Counted from the first letter of the stretch, positions 1 through 5,651 are shown. The stretch is DNA of 5,651 bases from a bacterium (GCA_020626475.1 JAHKZT010000045.1:1-5651), one strand, 5' to 3'. Numbers and translations: made by a program. The notes: a model not told the origin generated them from the letters alone.

Positions 1-3000
1 GTATCACCCACAGCACGTTCTGGCGCCTCAGCAGGGCTTTCCGTCGAAGTCTCACTTGGATTCTCGGTTGGCGCCTCAGTTGTAGATGGCTGCGGATTTT
101 CCGCTGGTGCCGGTCTAGGAGTCTCGGTACTACTCTCACCAGTCTGCGTTGTACTAGATGGCCTCTCAGGACCAACTGGCGGAGTTGGTGGGGTCGGCGG
201 AGTTGGCGGAGTAGGGTTATTTCCCGTCGTATCAGCCGGACGAACCGGAGGCGTTGGAGGAGTTGGAGGTGTTGGCTGACTACCATCATTAAAGCTCTCC
301 GGACCACGCGGACCATGACTCTGACCTTTTCTACCGCGAGTTAGATTCTTGCGGCTCGCAAATGGAATTGCTACACCGCCCTTAATCAAATCACTACCCT
401 GAAGAATATTCTCAGCTTGCTGATCGAAGCCAATTACGTCGTAAACTGTATCGGTATGAACGATCGTATCAACTACATCATGCGTCATATCGCCAACTGA
501 ATCGGAACCGAGATCGCTTGCAAAGCTAAATAGTCTTCTTGATCCGTCTTCCAAAACTTCACCAGTATCCCAGACGACGCTTACTGCCTGATACTCTTGA
601 TTTGCGATAATATTACTCAATGTTGGATCGTCGGTTGGGAACCAAACTGAACCATCATCATGAACAACGCCGTCAATCAAAATTCTGCTACCCTGAGAGT
701 CGCCACTCAACGAAACAGCAAGTTTCACATTGTTGCGTACCTCATCAAAGTTAACCGACCTATCACCAGAGAAGGAATTGCCAGACATTCTAGTAAAGAA
801 CACGCCATCATTACTCTGATATGCCGCTAGCTCGTTACCATCAGAGAAGGACGTACCATTACCACCCCATTCCATAGAGGTGCGAACGCCATTCTCGCGT
901 GCATAATCAGCAGCGCTAATCGACTCAGTACGAGTAACCTGCTCCGTATTCGTAATATTCTTCTCGGTAACTGTATATCCTTCTTTTCTGAGTTGATCAA
1001 CCTGCTCGTCAGTAAGCTTAGCGCCAGTAGCTTCTGCTTCCCTAACCGAAATAATAGTTGAGGCAACCTGCTCATGATTAATCCCCAAAACACCGGCCAA
1101 CAAAGTCTTATGTGCATCAAGATTATTGACGCCAATATTAAGTGGTTTAAAGCGAATATCAAGCGTATCGTTAAGCTTATCAAAGAGACCATAGCTATTC
1201 GGGTTGAATGCCGCAGAAACTTCCTGACCAACTACAGCCGTTGCAGCGCCAATCGTTGCAGTCTTAGCAAATTGTGCCGCCACACGCTTAGCTTGAAGCT
1301 TCTTGAACGCCGCATCCTTCGCGTCAATATCATTCTGAATGCCTTCGTATGCTTCTTCGGAAGCCCTAATGAACGATTCGGTATTATCAGTAATACCTTG
1401 TTTTCTTAGTTCTACCTTCGCCTGCGCAATCTGGACATCAAGCGCTAAACGTTCGTCTTCGATCGTAGCATTGTCGCCACTAGAATATCTAATCAAATCG
1501 ATTTTCTTCGAATCACTCATATGAGTCAAAGCCTCGGCATTCGCCAAAGTCCTTTGAATCATATTCGTATCGCCAGCCTCGATCGCATTCTTTATCATGC
1601 TCGACAATTCATTCGCTTCAAAGGAGCTGTATTCGGTCGCTTCCATCTGGCGATCATACTTAGTGCCGCCAATTTCTTCGCCACGCGCTATACGGCGTGC
1701 CTGCTCGGCACGATCAACTGCTACGCGGTTATGTTCCTTAAAGCCTGCGAAAGTACCTGCCGCCAAAGCGCCGCCAAGAACTGGAACTGCTGCACGAAGT
1801 GCGGAAGACGTAGCTTTTTGCGTAAAGAATACTGCGATACCAGCCGCCGCCGCAATTACTTCCGGCTGAACGATACCGAGCTTACCAGAAATCTTTTCCG
1901 AAATCTCATCAATCTTTGAACGATGTACTTCTGTGCGAACCTGCGCTTGATAATCTGCATTAATCAAGCGGAAGCCCTCCATCACGTTTTCAATACTCTC
2001 TTCATGATTGAAGCGCTCTTTCGCAGCCTTTGCTGTCTCAAGCAAGGTATCCGAAACTAAGCTCGTATCCAGACCTTCGTCAGCCAAACGCGCCTTTTCG
2101 AACTTCATCGCCTCATCAAAGTCATGCTCAGACATCTTGCCTTGAGCAAACTTCTCAATTGCTTCGCGGACTGCGATTGTAGATTTAGCTTCTGCGCTAT
2201 TTGCATCAACCGCCTCTTTCTTATTGCCCCCCTCAGAATACTTATAAACAACCTTGTTGCCGTTTTCGTCAGTTTCTACGCCGTAAGCATCCATCTCGTT
2301 GCCAGCCGCGCCATGCAATAATGAGTCCTCAATACCATTAACATAGGCCATTGTTAGACGCTCAACAACCTTACCGCTTGCGCCATCGCCCTTATTCGAC
2401 CAAAATTGCTCGACATTAACGCCACGAACTTCGCTATCTCCAGCCATAATGGCATCCATAGCTTCACGCTCGTATTTAAGCATCGTCGCGTCTTTGAGCA
2501 TCTGGCCAAATACCAAATTGCGCCACATTCTGCCAAGACCCTTCTTGCCGTTACCTTCGAGCTTGTCTTTGAACATTTCTTCAGCAAGCGCCTTTGCAGC
2601 AATCTTCGCATCACGTTCACGATTAATCATCACTGCAATCAATGGCTCTTTCGCCTGCTCTTGCTCGCCACCTTCAACAGTTTCTTCTTCCTGACCCTGA
2701 CCTTCAGCAGCCGCCAAATCTTTCTTAAGCGCCAACAACTCTTCCATTGTCATCATTTCAAGGTCGACAATCTTAATATCACGTTCACGCAACTTATCAG
2801 CCAACGACTCATCGCTCAAGTCATGGAGAAATTCTTGGCGATAAGCTTCGCGCTGATCTTTCATACCTTCGAAATCTTTTTCTTCGAGGTCACTTACCTT
2901 AATTTCGTCGCGCTCGAGATAATCAGCAATGCCATTATCGGCACCAAAGGCCTCAAACATTCTCTTGCGTAGCTTTTCCTGCAACTCTTTTAGCTGCTCT

Positions 3001-4547
3001 GCATCCATGTTTTCCATATCGGCAACACGCACGCCTTCAGCCTCAAGCATATCGCGCAAATCCGCAATCGACATACCGCGCATCATTTCATTGCGCAATT
3101 TTTCCATTTGCTCCGCCGATTCAGCATCTTCTGCGCCCTCCGCATCTAACTCTTCACCAAGATGCTCGTTATAGCGCTTCATTAAATCTTCAAGATATCT
3201 ACCGCCAGCATCCGAAATCTTCTTCAAGTCTTCCTCGGAATAACCAGCGCCCCCTTCTTCAACGGGCTTCTTCGCCCATTCCTCGAGCTGTTGTTTATAA
3301 GCCTCAAGTGCAAGCAAGACTTCTTCGTCACTCAAATTCTCGAGATCTTCGTCAGAAATATTATATTTCTTGCACATATTCTCAAATAGTGGCGTCTTCA
3401 AAGCTTCACGCGCACGACTTGCACGCTCATGCTCAGCTGCAGCTTCAGCACTCGCTTCGGCACCATCGATATCAGACTCATCGCTGGCCTCCATCGCCTG
3501 CTGAACAAAATCAGGCGTGCCATTATTATCTACGCCCATATCAGCACGCGTTGCGCTTACCAAATCAATACCAGTCTCATCTTTTACGCGCGCAACGTAA
3601 TCGTTATAATCTTCATTCTCGCCGCGTGGATACATCTCGGTAACTTTTCCAAACTCGACATCGTTTAGGCGACGTTCCGGATGATTAGCAAGCTCGGTCG
3701 AAAGATTACTGAGTACAACCGTATTCATGCGACGCTCATAATCAGCATCACTTTCCGTCGTACCATCAATCCTTTGAATTTTATCAAACTTACTTTTAGC
3801 ATCAGCGATGCGATCATACCAGCCCTTGAATTGCTCCAAAAGCTCATCCTCTTCCGCGCTCGGCTTCTTCTCTTCCGCCGCCGCACCGTTTTCCACCGCT
3901 GCACCGTTTTCGTCAGCTACACCAGCTTCAGCTTTTCCAAGAGCAGCAAAACGCACGCCAGTTTCATCAGAAATACGCTGCGCCCAAGCCTTCGTATTTT
4001 CGCCTTCCTGGCGTGGGAAATTCTTTGCTAGACTATCAATCTCCACTGCGCTCAGCTTTCGATTCTCATCATCGGCTTGCTCTTGCGCAACTTCACCATA
4101 AACTGCATCCATCACGCGTTTCTGATAATCTTTCGGATCCTCGTCTGCGCCCTGCTCAATCGCGCCCATCGCTTTCTCGATACGTTTATTCCAAGCATTA
4201 TGCGCATCAAAATATTCGCGACTTGCATCTTTGCCTACGCGAGCATAGCTATCCCAAGTATTCCAAGGCATGCACTGATATTCTTCACCTTTTGCATTGA
4301 TTCCAGTGTTTGTTTCGTTCTTCGACATTTCGTCGTTAGATAGTGGGTCAAAATCTGTGCCACGGCGGGCCATTTCCATTTGTTTCTTTTGATATGCAAG
4401 GTCATCTTCTGTTATTTCGTCTGGGTTCTGGCCAGCAGCTTTTGCCGCCTCAACTGCGGCTTCCTGCGCCATCTTCTCCCATTCGTTGACTTCGTCAGCA
4501 TTTGCGCTGGCGCCGCCCTCTCCTGTATTCTTTGGTCCTTCGGTCAT
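1..4547 (-). CDS. Giant membrane-anchored protein of unknown function, 3' end cut by the window
   Basis: The minus-strand frame starting with ATG at 4547-4545 was read codon by codon to the left edge: 1,515 complete codons and no stop, so the C-terminus is missing. GGAG (4555-4558) lies 7 nt before the ATG. Layout by residue: 1-890 is hydrophilic, rich in Glu/Asp/Ala/Lys and mostly helical, with no signal peptide. It holds a duplicated module (112-217 and 239-344), helical repeats (387-424 and 493-615) and a basic-aromatic patch KKGLGRMWRNLVF (668-680). Hydrophobic segments are at about 892-909, 916-936 and 1094-1113. Residues 1116-1390 are Ser/Gly/Asp/Val-rich and probably beta. A basic linker (1398-1417) precedes TPP repeats (1425-1457) and a Ser/Thr/Glu/Pro tail. 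Basic residues at 937-956 and 1083-1095 predict N-inside, C-outside. Only two cysteines (92, 392) were seen. I recognise no enzyme motif. An envelope-spanning surface or scaffold protein is an inference; a part in a secretion machine is possible but nothing here shows it. Confidence 0.95.
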   Translation of the reverse strand, partial: MTEGPKNTGEGGASANADEVNEWEKMAQEAAVEAAKAAGQNPDEITEDDLAYQKKQMEMARRGTDFDPLSNDEMSKNETNTGINAKGEEYQCMPWNTWDSYARVGKDASREYFDAHNAWNKRIEKAMGAIEQGADEDPKDYQKRVMDAVYGEVAQEQADDENRKLSAVEIDSLAKNFPRQEGENTKAWAQRISDETGVRFAALGKAEAGVADENGAAVENGAAAEEKKPSAEEDELLEQFKGWYDRIADAKSKFDKIQRIDGTTESDADYERRMNTVVLSNLSTELANHPERRLNDVEFGKVTEMYPRGENEDYNDYVARVKDETGIDLVSATRADMGVDNNGTPDFVQQAMEASDESDIDGAEASAEAAAEHERASRAREALKTPLFENMCKKYNISDEDLENLSDEEVLLALEAYKQQLEEWAKKPVEEGGAGYSEEDLKKISDAGGRYLEDLMKRYNEHLGEELDAEGAEDAESAEQMEKLRNEMMRGMSIADLRDMLEAEGVRVADMENMDAEQLKELQEKLRKRMFEAFGADNGIADYLERDEIKVSDLEEKDFEGMKDQREAYRQEFLHDLSDESLADKLRERDIKIVDLEMMTMEELLALKKDLAAAEGQGQEEETVEGGEQEQAKEPLIAVMINRERDAKIAAKALAEEMFKDKLEGNGKKGLGRMWRNLVFGQMLKDATMLKYEREAMDAIMAGDSEVRGVNVEQFWSNKGDGASGKVVERLTMAYVNGIEDSLLHGAAGNEMDAYGVETDENGNKVVYKYSEGGNKKEAVDANSAEAKSTIAVREAIEKFAQGKMSEHDFDEAMKFEKARLADEGLDTSLVSDTLLETAKAAKERFNHEESIENVMEGFRLINADYQAQVRTEVHRSKIDEISEKISGKLGIVQPEVIAAAAGIAVFFTQKATSSALRAAVPVLGGALAAGTFAGFKEHNRVAVDRAEQARRIARGEEIGGTKYDRQMEATEYSSFEANELSSMIKNAIEAGDTNMIQRTLANAEALTHMSDSKKIDLIRYSSGDNATIEDERLALDVQIAQAKVELRKQGITDNTESFIRASEEAYEGIQNDIDAKDAAFKKLQAKRVAAQFAKTATIGAATAVVGQEVSAAFNPNSYGLFDKLNDTLDIRFKPLNIGVNNLDAHKTLLAGVLGINHEQVASTIISVREAEATGAKLTDEQVDQLRKEGYTVTEKNITNTEQVTRTESISAADYARENGVRTSMEWGGNGTSFSDGNELAAYQSNDGVFFTRMSGNSFSGDRSVNFDEVRNNVKLAVSLSGDSQGSRILIDGVVHDDGSVWFPTDDPTLSNIIANQEYQAVSVVWDTGEVLEDGSRRLFSFASDLGSDSVGDMTHDVVDTIVHTDTVYDVIGFDQQAENILQGSDLIKGGVAIPFASRKNLTRGRKGQSHGPRGPESFNDGSQPTPPTPPTPPVRPADTTGNNPTPPTPPTPPTPPVGPERPSSTTQTGESSTETPRPAPAENPQPSTTEAPTENPSETSTESPAEAPERAVGD
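177..275 (-). repeat. Two blocks of 9-nt repeats encoding Thr-Pro-Pro
   Basis: On the plus strand, units of the type GG(T/C/A)GG(T/C/A)GT(T/C/A) form blocks at 243-275 and 177-215. They encode three and four TPP units (residues 1425-1434 and 1445-1457), separated by a short VRPADTTGNN spacer. Synonymous differences between units show they are not freshly copied. Such Pro-Thr stretches are typical of extended, wall-spanning stalks. Confidence 0.88.
1740..1880 (-). other. Predicted transmembrane hairpin of the giant protein (residues 890-936)
   Basis: Two hydrophobic stretches rich in Ala, Val and Gly (about 892-909 and 916-936) are separated by a short turn (QKATSS). They are followed by the strongly basic KEHNRVAVDRAEQARRIARG, which should stay in the cytoplasm. 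A third segment lies at residues 1094-1113 (coordinates 1209-1268). It is weaker and alanine-rich, so it could be a buried helix instead. Confidence 0.68.
2703..3071 (-). repeat. Three helical repeats of about 37 residues in the giant protein (residues 493-615)
   Basis: The three copies start at residues 493 (SIADLRDMLEAEGVRVADME), 539 (GIADYLERDEIKVSDLEE) and 581 (SLADKLRERDIKIVDLEM). Each has IAD or LAD, a short helix, a (V/I)(R/K)(V/I)xD(L/M)E core, then a longer charged helix. The spacing is 42-46 residues. The helix-loop-helix look recalls SAP-like or HeH-like folds, but that is only an analogy. Confidence 0.7.
3276..3389 (-). repeat. Helical repeat copy 1 in the giant protein (residues 387-424)
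   Basis: This is the most divergent and detached copy of the repeat found at 2703-3071. It reads as a short helix, then NISDEDLENLSDEEV and a second helix. The (V/I)xxxDLE-x-L/M-x-x-E-E/Q pattern is kept. Membership is less certain than for the other three copies. Confidence 0.5.
3516..3833 (-). repeat. Second copy of duplicated N-terminal module (giant protein residues 239-344)
   Basis: The matching landmarks are QFKGWYDRI, DYERRM, VEF, YPR then GEN, R..DETG (323-326) and GVDNNG. The DETG motifs of the two copies are 129 residues apart. The first copy has two extra residues between PR and GEN. Confidence 0.72.
3883..3918 (-). repeat. 18-nt tandem micro-duplication in the linker between the two modules
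   Basis: Two adjacent 18-nt units (3883-3900 and 3901-3918), both starting GCACCGTTTTC on the plus strand, differ at 3 of 18 positions. They encode hexapeptides of the form A(D/V)ENGA. The frame is kept, and the linker can evidently take length changes. Confidence 0.75.
3897..4214 (-). repeat. First copy of duplicated N-terminal module (giant protein residues 112-217)
   Basis: This protein-level repeat aligns with the second copy at 3516-3833. Shared landmarks in order are a helix with aromatic and basic residues (FDAHNAWNKRI), DYQKRV, VEI, FPR then GEN, R..DETG and a V.D.NG end. DETG is at residues 194-197 here. The copies have diverged at sequence level, so the duplication is old. The fold and role are unknown. 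Confidence 0.72.
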
Positions 4548-4551
4548 TTTT

Positions 4552-4899
4552 CTACTCCGCTACCGCTTCGGCTTCCTCAGCTTCATTTACTACATCACCG
4601 GTGCCACCACCAAGATAAAGTGCACGGAACTGAATCATCGTTTCGAGCGCAACCTGCTGCGCATCGATACCACATTTCTTGATGTATTCTGATGCCTGTT
4701 CATCACCGAAATTTGGATCGTCCAATTTATCACTCAACTCAATTGCCTGCTCTTCGGAAAGGCGGTTTAAGGTCGCGCGATCAATTTGGTTGAGTAAGCG
4801 CTGAGTCATATCGGCCTTCAATTGGTCACGCACCTCGCCCTCAACATTAATACCTTTTTCCTGGAGCAAAGACTCCATAAAATCATCAAGATTTTGCAT
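4552..4899 (-). CDS. Small acidic helical protein, DUF5663-like
   Basis: This frame encodes 115 residues from the ATG at 4899-4897 to a TAG at 4554-4552. The start was chosen because GAGGT (4908-4912) lies 8 nt upstream. An in-frame GTG five codons earlier (4914) has no well-spaced site and overlaps this Shine-Dalgarno. The protein opens MQNLDDFMESLLQEKG, has a helical middle (VRDQLKADMTQRLLNQIDRA, 23-42; LSEEQAIELSDKL, 47-59), a second helical part (66-96) with one cysteine (C76), a GGGTG turn (97-101) and a Glu/Ala-rich acidic tail (105-115). There is no signal peptide or membrane segment, so it is probably cytoplasmic. From memory this looks like the DUF5663 family annotated in Saccharibacteria and related CPR bacteria; that was not checked. 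Its function is unknown. It is the first gene of a two-gene unit, and its last codons carry the ribosome binding site of the giant gene 4 nt downstream, which suggests translational coupling and possibly a partner role. Confidence 0.9.
   Translation of the reverse strand: MQNLDDFMESLLQEKGINVEGEVRDQLKADMTQRLLNQIDRATLNRLSEEQAIELSDKLDDPNFGDEQASEYIKKCGIDAQQVALETMIQFRALYLGGGTGDVVNEAEEAEAVAE
4555..4558 (-). promoter_or_regulatory. Ribosome binding site of the giant gene
   Basis: GGAG lies 7 nt before the ATG at 4547 and inside the final codons of the upstream gene. With only 4 nt between the upstream TAG and this ATG, ribosomes ending on the first gene are well placed to restart on the second. Confidence 0.8.
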
Positions 4900-4907
4900 T
4901 TGTTTTG

Positions 4908-4912
4908 ACCTC
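4908..4912 (-). promoter_or_regulatory. Ribosome binding site of the DUF5663-like gene
   Basis: GAGGT on the minus strand is 8 nt before the ATG at 4899. It supports that start rather than the GTG at 4914, which would place the site at and inside its own coding sequence. Confidence 0.78.
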
Positions 4913-4939
4913 ACAAACTTATTATTATCCTTATGTTAA

Positions 4940-4950
4940 ATTATACCACA
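4940..4950 (-). promoter_or_regulatory. Extended -10 promoter of the two-gene unit
   Basis: TATAAT (4945-4940) is a perfect -10 box preceded by TGG, giving the extended -10 form TGnTATAAT. No good -35 box lies at 16-18 nt. TTGCCT (4965-4960) is present but only 14 nt away. The start of transcription would be near 4933, with a leader of about 34 nt before the ATG at 4899. It begins right after the T-run of the preceding terminator. Confidence 0.82.
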
Positions 4951-4963
4951 AGCACAATAAGGC

Positions 4964-4991
4964 AAAGAAAAAACCGCCCTACTGGGCGGTT
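4964..4991 (-). terminator. Intrinsic terminator overlapping the end of the HTH-like gene
   Basis: Read on the minus strand, AACCGCCC (4991-4984), loop AGTA (4983-4980) and GGGCGGTT (4979-4972) form a perfect 8-bp stem followed by the T-rich run TTTTTTCTTT (4973-4964). The gene's last codons form the 5' arm and its TAG stop spans the loop and the first base of the 3' arm. There is no T-run on the plus-strand side, so it should act only on minus-strand transcription. Confidence 0.93.
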
Positions 4992-5422
4992 CCAAAGCAC
5001 TTTCCGTCGGTCAATCCTGAAACATATTCCTGTATTTCAGGGCATTTCGACAATTTAATAATAGCTTCGTTTATGATGTTGTTTACTAACGCTTCGTTAT
5101 AATGAACCCCTCCAAACGAAAGGTTATTCAAACAGCGCGTAGTCGCGTCAAGTGAGTTCTTAGAGCGGCCCTGCAAACCATAGTAGAAACACAACGCATC
5201 GCGCGATGTTTCATCAAGCAGAGCGTACAACTGGTAATCGATCTCACGGCTAAAGCCATTCCCTCTTGTCGTCTCTTTTACGAGCATCAAGCCACCGACT
5301 ATGTCGGTAAGAAGCGCTGAATAACCAGACCAATATTCTCCGATGCCCTCCCAGCTCTCGCCGCGAGTAACATCTTCACCTCTCATCTTACGAACACCAT
5401 TTTCATAAATAATACTTACCAT
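4979..5422 (-). CDS. Small protein with a sigma region 4-like helix-turn-helix
   Basis: This frame encodes 147 residues from the ATG at 5422-5420 to a TAG at 4981-4979. The start is well supported: GGAGGT lies 6 nt upstream. An in-frame ATG at 5470 overlaps the -10 box and lies upstream of the expected transcript start, so it is rejected. Residues 1-60 match nothing I know. Residues about 66-124 resemble sigma-70 region 4. A hydrophobic helix with R74 is followed by FYYGLQG (79-85, compare LRYGL), then SLDATTRCLNN (90-100, compare TLEEIG..LG) and VNNIINEAIIKL (113-124, compare VR.IE..AL.KL). About six extra residues sit between the second and third blocks. There are four cysteines (78, 97, 127, 142), no signal peptide and no membrane segment. 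A small DNA-binding regulator is the best guess but not proven; the recognition helix lacks the usual arginines, so loss of DNA binding is possible. It is a monocistronic gene with its own consensus promoter and terminator. Confidence 0.88.
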   Translation of the reverse strand: MVSIIYENGVRKMRGEDVTRGESWEGIGEYWSGYSALLTDIVGGLMLVKETTRGNGFSREIDYQLYALLDETSRDALCFYYGLQGRSKNSLDATTRCLNNLSFGGVHYNEALVNNIINEAIIKLSKCPEIQEYVSGLTDGKCFGTAQ

Positions 5423-5428
5423 GTTTAC

Positions 5429-5434
5429 ACCTCC
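5429..5434 (-). promoter_or_regulatory. Ribosome binding site of the HTH-like gene
   Basis: GGAGGT on the minus strand is 6 nt before the ATG at 5422. It is a near-perfect Shine-Dalgarno and decides the start against the longer in-frame ATG at 5470. Confidence 0.9.
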
Positions 5435-5468
5435 AGAAAAGAATACAGAATCAACAGGTACATCTATC

Positions 5469-5497
5469 ATTATAGCACACTTTCCCTATTTTGTCAA
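5469..5497 (-). promoter_or_regulatory. Perfect sigma-70 type promoter of the HTH-like gene
   Basis: On the minus strand TTGACA (5497-5492) and TATAAT (5474-5469) are separated by 17 nt. Both boxes match the housekeeping consensus at every position and the spacing is optimal. The start of transcription would be near 5462, giving a leader of about 40 nt before the ATG at 5422. Such a promoter should be strong and constitutive unless repressed. No clear operator palindrome was seen beside it. Confidence 0.92.
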
Positions 5498-5651
5498 TGA
5501 TAACCATAAGCATCCATTCGGCTTTTGACGAGAGTTCTCATCTTAAAACGACCCTCAAAGCACATTCGCATCGTAAGCTTTACGGAGAGCTCGCGGAGGC
5601 CACGGGCCGAGCGCGAGGAGCGAGCTACCCGCAACGGCGGGCTAGCTCGAC
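5498..5651. other. Edge region without a convincing gene, GC-rich at its outer end
   Basis: The inner part (5498-5580) has ordinary composition. The outer 71 bases are about 73% GC by my count, unlike the rest of the window. A minus-strand frame is open from the right edge to a TGA at 5496-5494, ending ...KSRMDAYGYH, and could be the tail of an upstream gene. A plus-strand frame from an ATG at 5497 is also open to the edge but has no ribosome binding site and begins at the -35 box. Neither can be called a gene from this window. Confidence 0.4.
5621..5649. repeat. Inverted repeat, 12-bp stem with one bulged base
   Basis: CGAGCTACCCGC (5621-5632) pairs with GCGGGCTAGCTCG (5637-5649) over 12 base pairs, leaving one unpaired C (5642) and a loop of four bases. 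No T-run is visible on the minus-strand side, and the plus-strand side runs off the window after 2 nt, so a plus-strand terminator cannot be ruled out. A second, weaker pair (CTCGCG 5590-5595 and CGCGAG 5612-5617) lies beside it. Confidence 0.6.

Noticed and set aside
177..275. CRISPR-like or regulatory direct repeats
   Set aside because: The units are 9 nt, in frame, with synonymous variation, and encode Thr-Pro-Pro. They are coding repeats.
827..1231. Minus-strand open frame of 134 codons in another frame
   Set aside because: It lies inside the giant gene in a different frame, with no initiation signals and an implausible Leu/Arg-rich product.
2406..2972. Plus-strand open frame of 188 codons
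   Set aside because: It lies fully antisense to the giant gene, has no ribosome binding site or promoter, and its product is a low-complexity mirror of the acidic helical region. The same holds for the other plus-strand frames between 1074 and 4692.
1..4547. UGA recoding as in Gracilibacteria
   Set aside because: No in-frame UGA occurs in 1,515 codons, Trp is encoded by TGG, and both complete genes end in TAG, so the standard code fits.
4897..4914. GTG start at 4914 for the DUF5663-like gene
   Set aside because: No well-spaced Shine-Dalgarno precedes it, while the ATG at 4899 has GAGGT at 8 nt.
5420..5470. Longer start (ATG at 5470) for the HTH-like gene
   Set aside because: That ATG overlaps the -10 box and is upstream of the expected transcript start. 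GGAGGT supports the ATG at 5422.
5497..5651. Divergent plus-strand gene starting at the ATG at 5497
   Set aside because: It has no ribosome binding site, it begins at the -35 box of the opposite promoter, and its partial product resembles nothing known. It could not be confirmed because it runs off the window.
5581..5651. tRNA or rRNA fragment at the right edge
   Set aside because: No cloverleaf, T-loop (GTTCGANTC type) or recognisable rRNA segment could be seen; only simple hairpins are present.

Overview
The window is 5,651 bp and every supported gene lies on the minus strand, so transcription runs from the right edge to the left. I infer a Patescibacteria (CPR) genome, probably Candidatus Saccharibacteria (TM7). 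The reasons are a small acidic protein resembling what I recall as the DUF5663 family, a giant uncharacterised membrane protein directly downstream, very short intergenic spaces, strong Shine-Dalgarno sites and sigma-70-type promoters. This is pattern recognition; no database search was run. The giant frame has no in-frame UGA over 1,515 codons, so nothing suggests the UGA=Gly code of Gracilibacteria/Absconditabacteria.

Layout, right to left. (1) 5498-5651 is a small edge region with a GC-rich outer end (about 73% GC over 5581-5651) that holds inverted repeats and no convincing gene. (2) A perfect consensus promoter (TTGACA, 17 nt, TATAAT; 5469-5497) and a GGAGGT ribosome binding site drive a 147-residue protein (5422-4979). 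Its C-terminal half looks like sigma factor region 4, a helix-turn-helix. Its stop codon sits at the top of an intrinsic terminator (4964-4991). (3) An extended -10 promoter (4940-4950) follows within 15 nt of the terminator. It serves a two-gene unit: a 115-residue DUF5663-like protein (4899-4552) and, 4 nt later, a giant protein (4547 to beyond the left edge).

The giant frame gives 1,515 residues here and is truncated by the window. It has an acidic, helical N-terminal half of about 890 residues without a signal peptide. That half contains a duplicated module of about 105 residues and four copies of a helical repeat of about 37 residues. A hydrophobic hairpin and a third hydrophobic segment follow. 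Last come a Ser/Gly/Asp-rich domain, a basic linker, and a Pro-Thr then Ser/Thr/Glu/Pro stalk. The charge pattern predicts N-inside, C-outside topology, so the protein may link a large cytoplasmic helical body to a cell-envelope stalk. Its function is unknown.

The two genes of the second unit are very likely co-translated and may work together. The small HTH-like gene has its own promoter and terminator, so it is a separate transcription unit; any regulatory link to its neighbours is speculation. No stretch over 300 bases lacks a gene. No tRNA, rRNA, CRISPR array or insertion sequence was seen.
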